In this document: positions 32,236 through 41,662 of the stretch, in pieces
Numbering within the stretch: the stretch's first letter is position 1
Layout of the letters: every line of letters starts with the position of its first letter
Assembly (NCBI RefSeq): GCF_023072595.1
Contig: NZ_JALLGK010000001.1
Location: forward strand, 124,001-188,000
Origin: Streptomyces sp. XM4193
Lineage (GTDB): Bacteria; Actinomycetota; Actinomycetes; Streptomycetales; Streptomycetaceae
Direction of reading: 5' to 3'
Length of the DNA: 64,000 nt
Translations under genes and position numbers: made by a program
Notes under the pieces: model-generated
Told to the model about the DNA's origin: nothing
The model's input: only the letters and a program-made list of their open reading frames with translations
The model's database searches: none

Positions 32236-32506
32236 GGAACCTCCTCCTCGGTGGCGTACTTCGTCGAGCATGCCTGGCTGGAATCCCGCGGGACGTCAGA
32301 CAGGACGTCTCGATCACGTGCATCTCGATCACCTGCCCCGCCGGCGCGGGTCTACTCAATACGGCTACCCATTGGATACCGATTGCCTCGCTAAGGCCGA
32401 CAATGCCACGGTTCGCGCACAGGCGCGCTGATTCCCCCTCGGGTGCTCGCGCCCGACCCGGCATGGGAGGATCGACAGCCGCACAGAGGACTATGGAAGG
32501 TAGATC

Positions 32507-33034
32507 GTGGCTGAGCAGCTCTACGCCACCCTGAAGACCAACCAGGGCGACATCGAGGTCCGGCTCTTCCCGGACCACGCACCCAAGACGGTCAAGAACT
32601 TCGTCGAGCTCGCCGAGGGCTCCCGCGAGTGGACCAACCCGTCCACGGGTCAGAAGACGACCGACAAGCTCTACGACGGCACGGTCTTCCACCGCGTCAT
32701 CAGCGGCTTCATGCTCCAGGGCGGCGACCCCCTGGGCAACGGCACCGGCGGCCCGGGGTACGAGTTCGGCGACGAGTTCCACCCCGACCTGTCGTTCAAC
32801 CGCCCGTACCTGCTGGCCATGGCCAACGCGGGTCCGGGGACGAACGGTTCGCAGTTCTTCATCACCGTCGCCCCGACGGCCTGGCTGACCGGCAAGCACA
32901 CCATCTTCGGTGAGGTCACCGACGACGCGGGCAAGAAGGTCGTCGACACCATCGGCGCGACCCCGACCAACCCGCGCACCGACCGTCCGGTGCAGGACGT
33001 CGTGATCGAGTCGGTCGTCGTCGAGCGTCGCTGA
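32507..33034 (+). CDS. ppiA: Cyclophilin-type peptidyl-prolyl cis-trans isomerase
   Basis: 175 residues, single cyclophilin domain without signal peptide. VFHRVISGFMLQGGDP, NGSQFFITV and HTIFGEV are active-site segments, including the catalytic Arg of FHR. Cytoplasmic folding catalyst. GTG start; GGAAGGTA lies upstream. Confidence 0.95.
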   Translation: MAEQLYATLKTNQGDIEVRLFPDHAPKTVKNFVELAEGSREWTNPSTGQKTTDKLYDGTVFHRVISGFMLQGGDPLGNGTGGPGYEFGDEFHPDLSFNRPYLLAMANAGPGTNGSQFFITVAPTAWLTGKHTIFGEVTDDAGKKVVDTIGATPTNPRTDRPVQDVVIESVVVERR

Positions 33035-33062
33035 TCGCGCTCCGGCGCCGCCGGGAACCCTG

Positions 33063-33095
33063 GCGCCCCATCCGTCCGTAGGACGGGTGGGGCGC
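33063..33095 (+). terminator. Terminator after ppiA
   Basis: A 15-bp stem with one G-T pair (GCGCCCCATCCGTCC and partner) around a GTA loop, 29 bp past the ppiA stop. Confidence 0.85.
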
Positions 33096-33153
33096 GTCCT
33101 GTCGGCGGCGGGCCACCACGGGTCCGGTCACCGTCCGAGGCGAAGGAAGAGCC

Positions 33154-34050
33154 ATGGATCACCAGCAGGGCGATCACGGTCAGGGGCAGCACCAGCTGCC
33201 CGGCTGCTACCGACACAGGGAGCGGGAGACCGGCATCAGCTGCACCCGCTGCGAGCGGCCGATCTGCCCCGAGTGCATGATCTCCGCCTCGGTCGGCTAC
33301 CAGTGCCCGGAGTGCGTGCGCGAGGGCTCCGGCACCGGCCACTCACCGTCCGCGAACCAACCGCGCACGGTCGCCGGCGGGTTGCTCGTGTCGGACACCA
33401 GGCTGGTCGTCAAGATCCTCCTGGCGATCAATGTGACGGTCTTCGTCGCGGTGCTCGCGGTCGGCGACGATCTGGTGAGCCGGCTGGCGATGATCGGGTA
33501 CGCCATCGACCCGGGCACGTTCTCGATGGTCGGTGTCGCGGACGGCCAGTGGTACCGCCTGGTGACCTCGGCCTTCCTGCACCAGGAGTTCTGGCACATC
33601 GGCTTCAACATGATGGCGCTGTGGTTCCTCGGGCCGCCGCTGGAGCAGGCGCTGGGCCGGCTGCGTTTCATCACGCTCTATCTGCTGTCCGCGCTCGGCG
33701 GAAACGTGCTCACCTACTGGCTGATGGCGCAGAACGTGCTCTCGCTCGGTGCCTCCGGCGCGATCTTCGGCCTCTTCGGCGCCACGGCGGTGCTGATGCG
33801 GCGGATGCGCTCGGACATGCGGCCCATCGCGGTGCTGCTCGGCATCAACCTGGTGATCACCTTCCTCCCCGGCCTGAACATCGCCTGGCAGGCGCACCTG
33901 GGCGGCCTGATCGTCGGTGCGGTGGTGGCGTACGCGCTGGTGCACGCGCCGCGGCAGAGCCGGACGGCGGTGCAGTACGGCACCTGTCTGGCCGTGCTGG
34001 CGTTGCTGCTCGTCGCCTGTGTGGTGCGCACCTCGATACTGCTGGGCTGA
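33154..34050 (+). CDS. Rhomboid-family intramembrane serine protease
   Basis: 298 residues. N-terminal cysteine-rich knuckle (CTRCERPICPECM, CPECV; about 31-55), then a six-helix rhomboid core with catalytic Ser in GASGAIFGLFG and His in WQAHLGG, and the structural WHIGFNMMALWFLG loop. Substrate unknown. Conserved in the Streptomyces crgA region. ATG follows GAAGGAAG. Confidence 0.92.
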   Translation: MDHQQGDHGQGQHQLPGCYRHRERETGISCTRCERPICPECMISASVGYQCPECVREGSGTGHSPSANQPRTVAGGLLVSDTRLVVKILLAINVTVFVAVLAVGDDLVSRLAMIGYAIDPGTFSMVGVADGQWYRLVTSAFLHQEFWHIGFNMMALWFLGPPLEQALGRLRFITLYLLSALGGNVLTYWLMAQNVLSLGASGAIFGLFGATAVLMRRMRSDMRPIAVLLGINLVITFLPGLNIAWQAHLGGLIVGAVVAYALVHAPRQSRTAVQYGTCLAVLALLLVACVVRTSILLG

Positions 34051-34123
34051 GCCGCCGCGCGGGGTGGGGACAGCGGGGTTCGAAGGGGTGTGTGAACACC
34101 CTGTGCACACCTCTCCCCAGGAG

Positions 34124-34323
34124 TTATCCACAGCGGGTGGGTGATCTTGTGCATGAACCTTCGAAGACGGCGCCCACCTCGCACAACGGTGCGTTTCTCA
34201 GCACCTTTCGGGCATGAGAAAGCCCCGGCCGAGGTACCGACCGGGGCTTGGTCCAGCGTCACGCGCCGAGTTATCCACAGATCCTCGGAACTTTTCCCAG
34301 CCCTGTGGACGGACTGTGGATAA
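34124..34323. promoter_or_regulatory. Cluster of DnaA-box-like 9-mers
   Basis: Four matches to the Streptomyces DnaA-box pattern (Y-Y-R/C-TCCACA) within 200 bp: TTATCCACA at 34124 and 34271 on plus, CCGTCCACA at 34304-34312 and TTATCCACA at 34315-34323 on minus. They lie in the noncoding gap between rhomboid and crgA. No dnaA/dnaN genes flank it, so this is not oriC. It could titrate DnaA or regulate crgA. Confidence 0.6.
34221..34249 (-). terminator. Terminator between rhomboid and crgA
   Basis: AGCCCCGG pairs with CCGGGGCT around an inner CCGAGGTACCGA. On the minus strand it is followed by TTTCTC, so it mainly ends crgA; it may also stop rhomboid transcripts. Confidence 0.75.
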
Positions 34324-34336
34324 CTCCGGGTCGAAG

Positions 34337-34603
34337 CTACTTCCACTGGGTGGAGACCACGAACCCGACGCCGATGAAGCCGAAGCCGACCAGGATGTTC
34401 CAGTTGCCCAGCGGATCGATCGGGAACTTGCCCTCCGTCACATAGAAGACGACGATCCACGCGAGGCCGATGGCGAACATCGCCAGCATCAGCGGCGCGA
34501 CCCAACCCCGCCCGGAGGAGAGATCGATCTTCGTCTTCTGCGGCTGCCTGCTCCCCTCGGACGCGGGGCGGTCCTTCTTCTTTCGGATTCGTGACTTCGG
34601 CAC
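34337..34603 (-). CDS. crgA: CrgA, cell-division inhibitor/coordinator
   Basis: 88 residues with two transmembrane helices (about 34-54 and 65-84) and a basic N-terminus ([13 protein letters not shown]). Typical actinobacterial CrgA, which coordinates FtsZ-ring formation and septal peptidoglycan synthesis in sporulating hyphae. Divergent from the DUF881 gene. Confidence 0.95.
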   Translation of the reverse strand: MPKSRIRKKKDRPASEGSRQPQKTKIDLSSGRGWVAPLMLAMFAIGLAWIVVFYVTEGKFPIDPLGNWNILVGFGFIGVGFVVSTQWK

Positions 34604-34703
34604 GAGGAGATCTCCTGTCGATGCGCTCCGACCGCGCGGGCTTCATACTGCTGCGGTCCGTTAGCGTAGTGCTTCCGGGTGGTGGGAAGGAGACAAGGGT
34701 ACG

Positions 34704-35459
34704 GTGACCACTTCGACCAGATCGATCGCGTCCCTCTTCCGACCGGCGCGGCTCGCCACCATCGGCATCTTCGCCCTCGCGGGAATGATCTTCTGGGTCA
34801 GTTTCAACACCGCACAGGGCACCAATATCCGCAGCGACGAGTCCATGTTGAGGTTCTCCGACCTCATCGACGAGCGTAGCCGCGAGAACCGAAAGCTGGA
34901 ATCCTCCACCGCCAAGCTTCGCAAAGAAGTGCAGGGTCTGGCCAAACGGGACAGCGGCGGAAGCGCCGAGGAGCGCAAGCGGCTCAGCGACGTCGAGCGG
35001 AACGCCGGCGCGGAGAGGCTCGTCGGCAAGGGGCTCACCGTGACCCTCACCGACGCCCCCAGCGACGCCACCGCCCAACTCCCGGGCTGGCCCGAGCCCG
35101 AGCCCGACTACCTGGTGATCCACCAGCAGGACCTCCAGGCCGTGGTGAACGCGCTCTGGCAGGGCGGCGCCGAGGGCATCAAGGTCATGGACCAGCGGCT
35201 GATCTCCACCAGCGCGGTCCGCTGCGTCGGCAACACCCTCATCCTCCAGGGCCAGTTGTACTCACCGCCGTACACGGTCACCGCGGTGGGGGACCCGCAG
35301 AAGCTGAAGAAGTCGCTCGACACCAACAAGACGATCGAGATGTACAAGAAGTACGTCGACGCCTACGGCCTCGGCTGGGAGGTGGACGAGCACCGCAGCA
35401 CCACCGTCCCCGCCTACACCGGCGCGGTCGAACTCCACCACGCCAAGCCCGTCGAGTAG
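34704..35459 (+). CDS. DUF881 family membrane-anchored protein
   Basis: 251 residues: N-terminal transmembrane helix (about 17-35), coiled-coil stretch (RSRENRKLESSTAKLRKEV) and the DUF881 domain (GLTVTLTDAP, VVNALWQGGAEGIKVMDQRL). Found next to crgA and class E sortase genes in actinobacteria, suggesting an envelope or division role. GTG start. Confidence 0.85.
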   Translation: MTTSTRSIASLFRPARLATIGIFALAGMIFWVSFNTAQGTNIRSDESMLRFSDLIDERSRENRKLESSTAKLRKEVQGLAKRDSGGSAEERKRLSDVERNAGAERLVGKGLTVTLTDAPSDATAQLPGWPEPEPDYLVIHQQDLQAVVNALWQGGAEGIKVMDQRLISTSAVRCVGNTLILQGQLYSPPYTVTAVGDPQKLKKSLDTNKTIEMYKKYVDAYGLGWEVDEHRSTTVPAYTGAVELHHAKPVE

Positions 35460-35719
35460 CCGGCCGCCGCGAAGCGGTTGCCGTCCGTGCCCCCGCGCCG
35501 ACGCCGCCCGCCCGGACCGGCGTGCGCGCAGGTGGCGTCGGCACAGGTGGCGCCGGCGCGGACGGAGGCAGCGGACACGCATCCGTGACGGACAGCACGT
35601 GGTCCGTTCTGTCGGGACAGATCCCCGAGCGCCGCGCCGCCACGTACTCTGGACCCGGCGCGACCGGCGCGCTCGGCGATCACCACGGGCGGCGAGTGAA
35701 AGGACGGACGGGGTAGCTC

Positions 35720-35881
35720 ATGTACGGCTGGATCTGGCGGCACCTGCCGGGGAACACCCTGCTGCGATCGGTGCAGTCACTCGTCCTGTTCCTCGCGGTG
35801 GTGTACGTGCTGTTCCAGTACGTCTTCCCGTGGGCGGAGCCGCTGCTGCCCTTCAACGACGTCACCGTCGACGAGAGCTGA
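35720..35881 (+). CDS. Small single-pass membrane protein
   Basis: 53 residues: MYGWIWRHLPGN, a hydrophobic helix (about 15-40) and an acidic end. Lies between DUF881 and pabA with clear coding GC bias. Resembles a conserved small protein of the Streptomyces sortase region. Function unknown. Confidence 0.7.
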   Translation: MYGWIWRHLPGNTLLRSVQSLVLFLAVVYVLFQYVFPWAEPLLPFNDVTVDES

Positions 35882-35935
35882 CGCGCGGGTGCGCGCCGGC
35901 GGCACGGACCGGACCGACAGGGGAAGACAGCCCAG

Positions 35936-36565
35936 ATGAGCACACGGATTCTCGTCGTCGACAACTACGACAGCTTCGTCTTCAACCTCGTGCAGTACCT
36001 GTACCAGTTGGGTGCCGAGTGCGAGGTGCTGCGCAACGACGAGGTGCGCACCGAGCACGCCCAGGACGGCTTCGCCGGGGTCCTGCTCTCCCCCGGTCCG
36101 GGCACGCCCGAGCAGGCCGGTGTCTGCGTCGACATGGTCCGGCACTGCGCGGCGACCGGGGTGCCGGTCTTCGGGGTCTGCCTGGGCATGCAGTCGATGG
36201 CTGTGGCGTACGGCGGCGTGGTCGGTCGGGCGCCCGAACTCCTGCACGGCAAGACCTCGTTGGTCAGCCACGAGGGCGAGGGCGTCTTCGCCGGGCTGCC
36301 GTCCCCGTTCACCGCGACCCGCTACCACTCGCTGGCCGCTGCGCCGGAGTCCGTTCCGGCGGAACTGGCCGTCACCGCACGGACCGAGTCCGGCGTGATC
36401 ATGGGCCTGAGGCACCGCGAACTCCCCGTCGAAGGAGTGCAGTTCCACCCCGAGTCGGTCCTCACCGAGTGGGGGCACCTGATGCTCGCCAACTGGCTCG
36501 TCGAGTGCGGTGACACCGGAGCCGTCGACCGATCCCGCGGGCTGGCCCCCGTGGTCGGCACGTGA
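35936..36565 (+). CDS. pabA: Aminodeoxychorismate/anthranilate synthase glutaminase subunit
   Basis: 209 residues, class I glutamine amidotransferase. NYDSFVFNL, LSPGPGTP, nucleophile in FGVCLGMQ, and FHPES complete the triad. It supplies ammonia to a PabB or TrpE partner not encoded here; pabA rather than trpG is chosen from location only. The stop overlaps the first sortase gene (GTGA). Confidence 0.88.
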   Translation: MSTRILVVDNYDSFVFNLVQYLYQLGAECEVLRNDEVRTEHAQDGFAGVLLSPGPGTPEQAGVCVDMVRHCAATGVPVFGVCLGMQSMAVAYGGVVGRAPELLHGKTSLVSHEGEGVFAGLPSPFTATRYHSLAAAPESVPAELAVTARTESGVIMGLRHRELPVEGVQFHPESVLTEWGHLMLANWLVECGDTGAVDRSRGLAPVVGT

Positions 36566-38214
36566 CCCACCCGCACGACCCGTACGGCGAGCCGACCGAC
36601 CTGGAGGACGCGGTCGGCCGGCTCAGCGATCCGCTCAACGACCCGCTGCCCGGCGCCGCTTCCCGTCCGACCGCCCCGCACCCGGGCAGCACCCCGCACC
36701 GCGGCCCCGGCGGCCCGGGCGAGCCGCACGGCCCCGGCCGGCCGCACGGTGGTGGAACGGCGCAGGGCGACGGGCGTTCGCACCGGGGCGGGCAGCAGGG
36801 CGGTACGGGTTCGCCCTGGTTCCGTCCGCAGCAGGCTCGGGCCGAGCAGCAGCCGTACACGGGCGGTTACGCCCCCGCGGCGCCGGCCCCCGGGCACTCC
36901 CCGGACCGCAACTCCCCGCGTCGGCACGGCCCGCGGGCGGAGTACGACCCGCTCAACGATCCGCTGCCGGGCATGCCGGGTTCACCGGCCGCGACCGCGG
37001 CGCCGGGTCCGGGACGTCGCAGAACGCCCGACCCGTCGGCCGACCCGCGGGGCGGCGGCGCACCGGGCCGCGCTCCCGATCCGCTCAACGACCCGCTCAA
37101 CGACCCGCTTTCGGGCGCCGGCGCCGACCGGCCCGCCGCTGTCGACTCCGGCGCTGCCGACCGGTCCGCGACCGGACGCGGCCGGCGCCGGCGCGAGTAC
37201 GAGCCCGAGCGGGACGGTCGGCGGGCGACGCAGGACCCCGAGCACCGGCCGGGCCACGAACCGCGCCGGCGCCGGGCCGCGCGCACGGCAGGGGGGACGG
37301 CGGCGGGGACGGCGGCGGGGACGGCGGGGCAGTCGGTCGTGCGGGAGGAACCGTACGAGGCCGAACCGCCCGCCGACAACGAGACGATGGCGCTGCGGCA
37401 GGCCGAGAGGAGCGCGAGCACCGCGACCTCCGGGAGGGCCGCGAACCGCGACCGGAAGAAGGACGGCGACGAGCCGGACGGCACCGGCGGACGGGTGGCC
37501 CGGCGGAAGGCGGCGGCCAGAGCGGCCAAACAGCGCAGAACCGACCTGGGGACGCTCGCGAGCCGCGCCGTGGGTGAGTTGTTCATCACCACCGGCGTGC
37601 TGCTGCTGCTCTTCGTCACCTACCAGCTGTGGTGGACCAACATCCAGGCCAACCAGCAGGCGAACAAGGAAGCCAACAACCTGGAGCGGTCCTTCGAGGC
37701 GGGCGACGGCGAGGAGCCGGAGGCGTTCGAGGCGGGCGAGGGCTTCGCGATCATGTACATCCCCAAGCTGGACGTACGGGTGCCGGTGGCCGAGGGGATC
37801 GAGAAGGGCGGAGTGCTCGACCGCGGCATGGCCGGCCACTACGACAAGAAGTCGGGCATCGAAACCGCCATGCCCTGGGACAAGAAGGGCAACTTCGCGG
37901 TCGCCGGCCACCGCAACACCCACGGCGAACCGTTCCGCTACATCAACAAGTTGGACGCGGGCGACGAGATCATCGTCGAGACGCGGAGCACGTACTACAC
38001 GTACGAGGTGTCCAGTCGGCTGGCTTCGACCTCGCCGCGCAACATCGACGTCGTCAGCCCCGTGCCCAAGGAGTCGGGCTTCACCAAGGAGGGCAGGTAC
38101 CTCACACTGACGACCTGTACTCCGGAGTTCAGCTCCAAGTACCGTCTCATCGTGTGGGGCACAATGGTCGACGAACACCCCCGGAACGAGGGCAAGCCGG
38201 ACGCACTCGGCTGA
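36562..38214 (+). CDS. Class E sortase with long disordered N-terminus
   Basis: 550 residues. About 330 N-terminal residues are Pro/Gly/Arg-rich and contain repeated DPLNDPLPG-type motifs. A transmembrane helix (about 338-358) and a class E sortase domain follow, with H450 (AGHRNTHG), C519 in TLTTC and a downstream Arg (KYRLIVWG). Class E sortases in Streptomyces anchor LAxTG surface proteins such as chaplins. Tandem paralogue next door. Confidence 0.9.
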   Translation: MTHPHDPYGEPTDLEDAVGRLSDPLNDPLPGAASRPTAPHPGSTPHRGPGGPGEPHGPGRPHGGGTAQGDGRSHRGGQQGGTGSPWFRPQQARAEQQPYTGGYAPAAPAPGHSPDRNSPRRHGPRAEYDPLNDPLPGMPGSPAATAAPGPGRRRTPDPSADPRGGGAPGRAPDPLNDPLNDPLSGAGADRPAAVDSGAADRSATGRGRRRREYEPERDGRRATQDPEHRPGHEPRRRRAARTAGGTAAGTAAGTAGQSVVREEPYEAEPPADNETMALRQAERSASTATSGRAANRDRKKDGDEPDGTGGRVARRKAAARAAKQRRTDLGTLASRAVGELFITTGVLLLLFVTYQLWWTNIQANQQANKEANNLERSFEAGDGEEPEAFEAGEGFAIMYIPKLDVRVPVAEGIEKGGVLDRGMAGHYDKKSGIETAMPWDKKGNFAVAGHRNTHGEPFRYINKLDAGDEIIVETRSTYYTYEVSSRLASTSPRNIDVVSPVPKESGFTKEGRYLTLTTCTPEFSSKYRLIVWGTMVDEHPRNEGKPDALG

Positions 38215-38281
38215 CCCCGGCGAAAGCGGCAGACGGACCGGCGGCACGACAGCGCGCTCAGTCAACGGTGGGAGTGGAACA

Positions 38282-39565
38282 GTGACGGACGAGCGGGACG
38301 GCGCGGGGACGCCGGACGACTCCGCTGCGGACGGCCACCCGCGGACCCGGCGCAGGCGCCGCCGTCGCGCCAGGAACGCCGAAGTCGGCGGTACGGGCGG
38401 GGAGTCGGCCGCGAAGCCGGTCTCCGAGCCGGTCCCGGACGGAGCCGGGCCGGTCTCCGAGGACAAACCGGGCGGGTCCCCGGGCGCGGCCGCCGACAAC
38501 GTTCCGGAAGCGGCCGAGGCCGGCGAGGCACCGGCCGCAGACGGCGACAGGACGGAGTCCGCCGAGCGCATCGAGCGCGAGCACGCCGAGGGCGCCGGTG
38601 GCAGCGGTGCGACAGCGGACACCGCGACCGCCCCCGCCCCCGCCTCCGAGGAGTCGGGATCCGAGGGGGCGTCCGCCGCCGGGACCGCTTCCGAGAAGCA
38701 GCCGGCAGCCGGTGGAGAGGCCGACGAGAAGGCGGTATCGGTTCAGGACGCGCCGACGGGAGAGGCCACCAGCGGGGCGTCGAGCAGAAAGTCGAGCGGA
38801 GCCAAGTCCGCTGCGCGGGACGGGAGTTCGGCGGCGCCCGCCCCCAAGTCGGGTGCTGCGCGCGGGCGTTCGCGCGGAAAGCTGGCGGCCGTGGTCAGCG
38901 TGAGCGGTGAACTGCTGATCACCGCGGGCGTGGTGCTCGCGCTCTTCGTCGTCTACTCGCTGTGGTGGACCAACGTCCTGGCCAACCGCGAGGCGGACCG
39001 CGAGTCCGACCGGGTCCGCGACAACTGGGCCGCCGACCGCGACGTGGGCGCCAACACCCCGACCGGACCGGGCAAGTTGGACACCCGGGACGGCATCGGC
39101 TTCCTGCACGCACCGGGCCTCGGCAAGAAGGAAATCCTGATCAAGCCGGGCACCGACCCCAAGGAACTCAACCAGGGGATCGCGGGCTACTACAAGAAGC
39201 CGGTCAAGTCGGCGATGCCGTGGGACGAGTCGGGGAACTTCTCGCTCGCCGCCCACCGCGACGGCCACGGCGCCAAGTTCCACAACATCCACAAGCTCAA
39301 GGACGGCGATCCGCTGGTCTTCGAGACCAAGGACACCTGGTACGTCTACGAGGTCTACTCGAGCCTTCCGGAGACCTCGAAGTACAACACCGAGGTGCTC
39401 GACGCCATCCCGAAGGAGTCCGGCGCCACCGAGAAGAGCCGGTACATCACGCTCACCACCTGCACCCCGGTCTACACCTCGAACTACCGCTACATCGTCT
39501 GGGGAGAACTGGTGCGCACCGAGAAGGTCGACGCCGACCGCACCCCGCCCGCCGAACTCGGCTGA
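38282..39565 (+). CDS. Class E sortase, second paralogue
   Basis: 427 residues: acidic/Ala-rich cytoplasmic N-terminus with a poly-Arg patch (RTRRRRRRRAR, about 21-31), transmembrane helix (about 205-225), and sortase domain with H325 (AAHRDGHG), C394 in TLTTC and Arg in NYRYIVWG. Pairs of class E sortases occur together in streptomycetes. GTG at 38282, 67 bp after the first sortase. Confidence 0.9.
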   Translation: MTDERDGAGTPDDSAADGHPRTRRRRRRRARNAEVGGTGGESAAKPVSEPVPDGAGPVSEDKPGGSPGAAADNVPEAAEAGEAPAADGDRTESAERIEREHAEGAGGSGATADTATAPAPASEESGSEGASAAGTASEKQPAAGGEADEKAVSVQDAPTGEATSGASSRKSSGAKSAARDGSSAAPAPKSGAARGRSRGKLAAVVSVSGELLITAGVVLALFVVYSLWWTNVLANREADRESDRVRDNWAADRDVGANTPTGPGKLDTRDGIGFLHAPGLGKKEILIKPGTDPKELNQGIAGYYKKPVKSAMPWDESGNFSLAAHRDGHGAKFHNIHKLKDGDPLVFETKDTWYVYEVYSSLPETSKYNTEVLDAIPKESGATEKSRYITLTTCTPVYTSNYRYIVWGELVRTEKVDADRTPPAELG

Positions 39566-40025
39566 CCCGTCCCGGGGCACGCGCGCCCGGGGCACACGCA
39601 CCGAGACACACGCACCCGGGGCACGCCCGCCCGGCCACGAGCCACGGCGCGACGCTCCCGGCACGACCCGCGGCGCCGTCCAACTCCGGTGGCGAGCCGC
39701 CGAGTTGACCGCCCGGCACCCCGTGCGTCCCGAGGCTGCACGCTGCCGGGTACGCGCACCCGCGCACGCACGTCCTCGGCCACGTACGCCGCGCACGTAC
39801 GCCGTCGGGCACGTACGCCGGGCTCGTGCGCTGCCGGGCACGTACGTCCTCCGCCTCGTCCCCGGCGGCGGTGGGCCGGGCGGTTGCCGGGTCGGGGACG
39901 ACGGAGGCCGGCGCCCCGCCGCTGGGGCGGAGCACCGGCCGTTGGCCGTCGGGGCGGGGAAGCGCGGTCACGGGAAGCGCGCGTCCCGCCCCAGCGGGGT
40001 GTGCGGGTGGATCAGGGGGTGTGGA
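39566..40025. other. Gene-free repeat-rich stretch after the sortases
   Basis: About 460 bp. Irregular repeats of CACGTACGCCG (about 39775-39850) and GGGGCACACGCAC (about 39575-39620); a GTGGATCAGG direct repeat abuts the protease gene end. Arginine-rich frames only. Confidence 0.5.
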
Positions 40026-41183
40026 TCAGGCGGTGTGGAGGGTGAGGCCGTAGCGGCTCAGGATCTCGTTCACCGGCTGGTACCAGGTGCGGCCGCCGGC
40101 CGAGCAGTCGCCGTAGCCGCCGGAGGTGACGCCCTGGGCCTGGTCGCCGGCGAGGAACGAGCCGCCGGAGTCGCCGCCCTGGGCGCAGACGCTGGTTCCG
40201 GTCATCTGGTGGACCGCGCCCTGCTCGTAGTTGATGGTCTCGTTGTGGGCGAGCACGGTGCCGCAGTGCCAGCCGGTGGTGGAGCCGGAGCGGCAGATCG
40301 AGGAGCCGACCGGGGCCACGTTGGAGCCGCGGACGAGCTGGTCCGGGATGGTGCCGTAGCCGAGTACGACCGGCTCGGTCCACCAGCCGCTGCCGACGTT
40401 CACCCAGGCGAGGTCGTCACCGGGGAAGGACGAACCCTGGAAGTGGCCGATCTGCGAGTGGTCCCAGCCGCGCACCTGCTGCCCCTGCGGTCCGCAGTGG
40501 CCGGCGGTGACGAAGCCGCCGTGCACCGAGAAGCCGATGGAGCAGCGGACGTTGCCGGTGTAGTACGGGTCGCCGCCGACCGTGCCCGCGGCGAAGGTGC
40601 TCGGCGCCTCGGTTGCGTCGGCGCGGACCGTCACCGGACCGGCCGCCTTGGCGCGCTTGATGAAGTCCTTGGTCGCGGCGTCCTTCTTCGCTCCCTTGAC
40701 CAGGCTCACCACGACCTCGTTGGCACGGGTGTCCACGCCCCAACCGGCCACCTGGGAGGGGGCGTTCTTCTCGGCGGCGAGGGCGTCGATGTCCGCCATC
40801 GCCCTGTCCAGGGTGCGTGCGCTGTACTTGGCCGACACCGTTTCGGCGCCGGTTCCGCGTACCGCCTCGGCGCGGTCCCCGTCGGTGAGGGCGACGGTGA
40901 GCTTGCCCGTCTCCTCGTCGTACCAGCTGCCCGCGTAGGCGCTGCCCGCCGCCTTCTCCGCGGTCGGCGCGACCTCCGCCGCGGTCGCCTCGAGGGCGAG
41001 GCGGGCACGGGCCTCCTTGGCGCTGAGACCGAGGTCGGTGCTCATCGCCTCGATCAGGCCCGGGGAGTACTCGAGGTTGTTCGTGGGGGCGGCCATCGCT
41101 GCGGTGGCGGGGCCGGTGGCGGCGATACCGCCGAACAGAAGAAGAGCGGACAGGCCGACTCTCACAACACGTCTGCGTCGCAT
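40026..41183 (-). CDS. Secreted streptogrisin-like serine protease (S1E) with propeptide
   Basis: 386 residues. Signal peptide (basic MRRRRVVRVG, hydrophobic core to about residue 32), an alpha-lytic-type prodomain (about 35-200), then a chymotrypsin-fold domain with triad H in FVTAGHCG, D in GDDLAWV and S in GGDSGGS. The prodomain folds the enzyme and is then cleaved. Cys pairs flank the His and Ser loops. A CebR-like box lies upstream. Confidence 0.92.
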   Translation of the reverse strand: MRRRRVVRVGLSALLLFGGIAATGPATAAMAAPTNNLEYSPGLIEAMSTDLGLSAKEARARLALEATAAEVAPTAEKAAGSAYAGSWYDEETGKLTVALTDGDRAEAVRGTGAETVSAKYSARTLDRAMADIDALAAEKNAPSQVAGWGVDTRANEVVVSLVKGAKKDAATKDFIKRAKAAGPVTVRADATEAPSTFAAGTVGGDPYYTGNVRCSIGFSVHGGFVTAGHCGPQGQQVRGWDHSQIGHFQGSSFPGDDLAWVNVGSGWWTEPVVLGYGTIPDQLVRGSNVAPVGSSICRSGSTTGWHCGTVLAHNETINYEQGAVHQMTGTSVCAQGGDSGGSFLAGDQAQGVTSGGYGDCSAGGRTWYQPVNEILSRYGLTLHTA

Positions 41184-41234
41184 GGGGGTTGATGCCCTTC
41201 TGTTGTTGCCAGGGGTGAGGTTGCAACAGCAGTC

Positions 41235-41248
41235 TGGGAGCGCTCTCA
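41235..41248. promoter_or_regulatory. CebR/LacI-type operator-like palindrome
   Basis: TGGGAGCGCTCTCA differs at one position from the CebR box TGGGAGCGCTCCCA known from streptomycete cellulose utilisation. It lies about 50 bp before the protease start, where a repressor would act. Confidence 0.5.
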
Positions 41249-41586
41249 GTCCGCAGCATGAGAGTAGAGAGCGCGACTTGTCTTGTCCATACCAATGCGG
41301 CCGGTACTGCGCGGAACTGTCGCAGACTCGAGGAACATCGCCGTATCGGATGCCCAACTCCCTTATAAACGTGGGGGGTTGGGCACAAGCGACAGTCGAA
41401 GGCCCCTCCTGCGTCCCGTCCGCCACAGCGTCCCCTGCCGCCTCGGGCAGGCACCGCGCGCGCCGATCGCCCGCATGCGCGAGGCAGGCAGAGGCGCGGG
41501 GTACGGGGTGTGGGGGTGCACGCGGGGTACGCGGGGTACGCAGCGCACGCCGGGTACGGGCCGCGAGAGGTGGCGGTCACGCGCGA

Positions 41587-41629
41587 ACGGGCGGTGTGCG
41601 CACCGGAGTTCGGTACGCGCACCGCCCGT
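41587..41629 (-). terminator. Terminator downstream of the SnoaL-like gene
   Basis: ACGGGCGGTG pairs with CACCGCCCGT and the stem extends inward through a G-T pair. It sits just past the stop at 41663 on the minus strand. Confidence 0.65.
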
Positions 41630-41662
41630 CGTGTGCGCCGCGGAGGCGTCACGGGCCGTGGT

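Larger units (their letters stand above)
41184..41662. other. Gene-free region between protease and SnoaL-like genes
   Basis: About 480 bp. Holds the protease promoter region (with the box at 41235), a GGGGTACGC repeat tract near 41500-41570, and the SnoaL-side terminator at 41587. Confidence 0.55.

Noticed and set aside
34051..34336. DnaA-box cluster considered as oriC
   Set aside because: Streptomyces oriC is much larger, has far more boxes, and lies between dnaA and dnaN, which are absent here.
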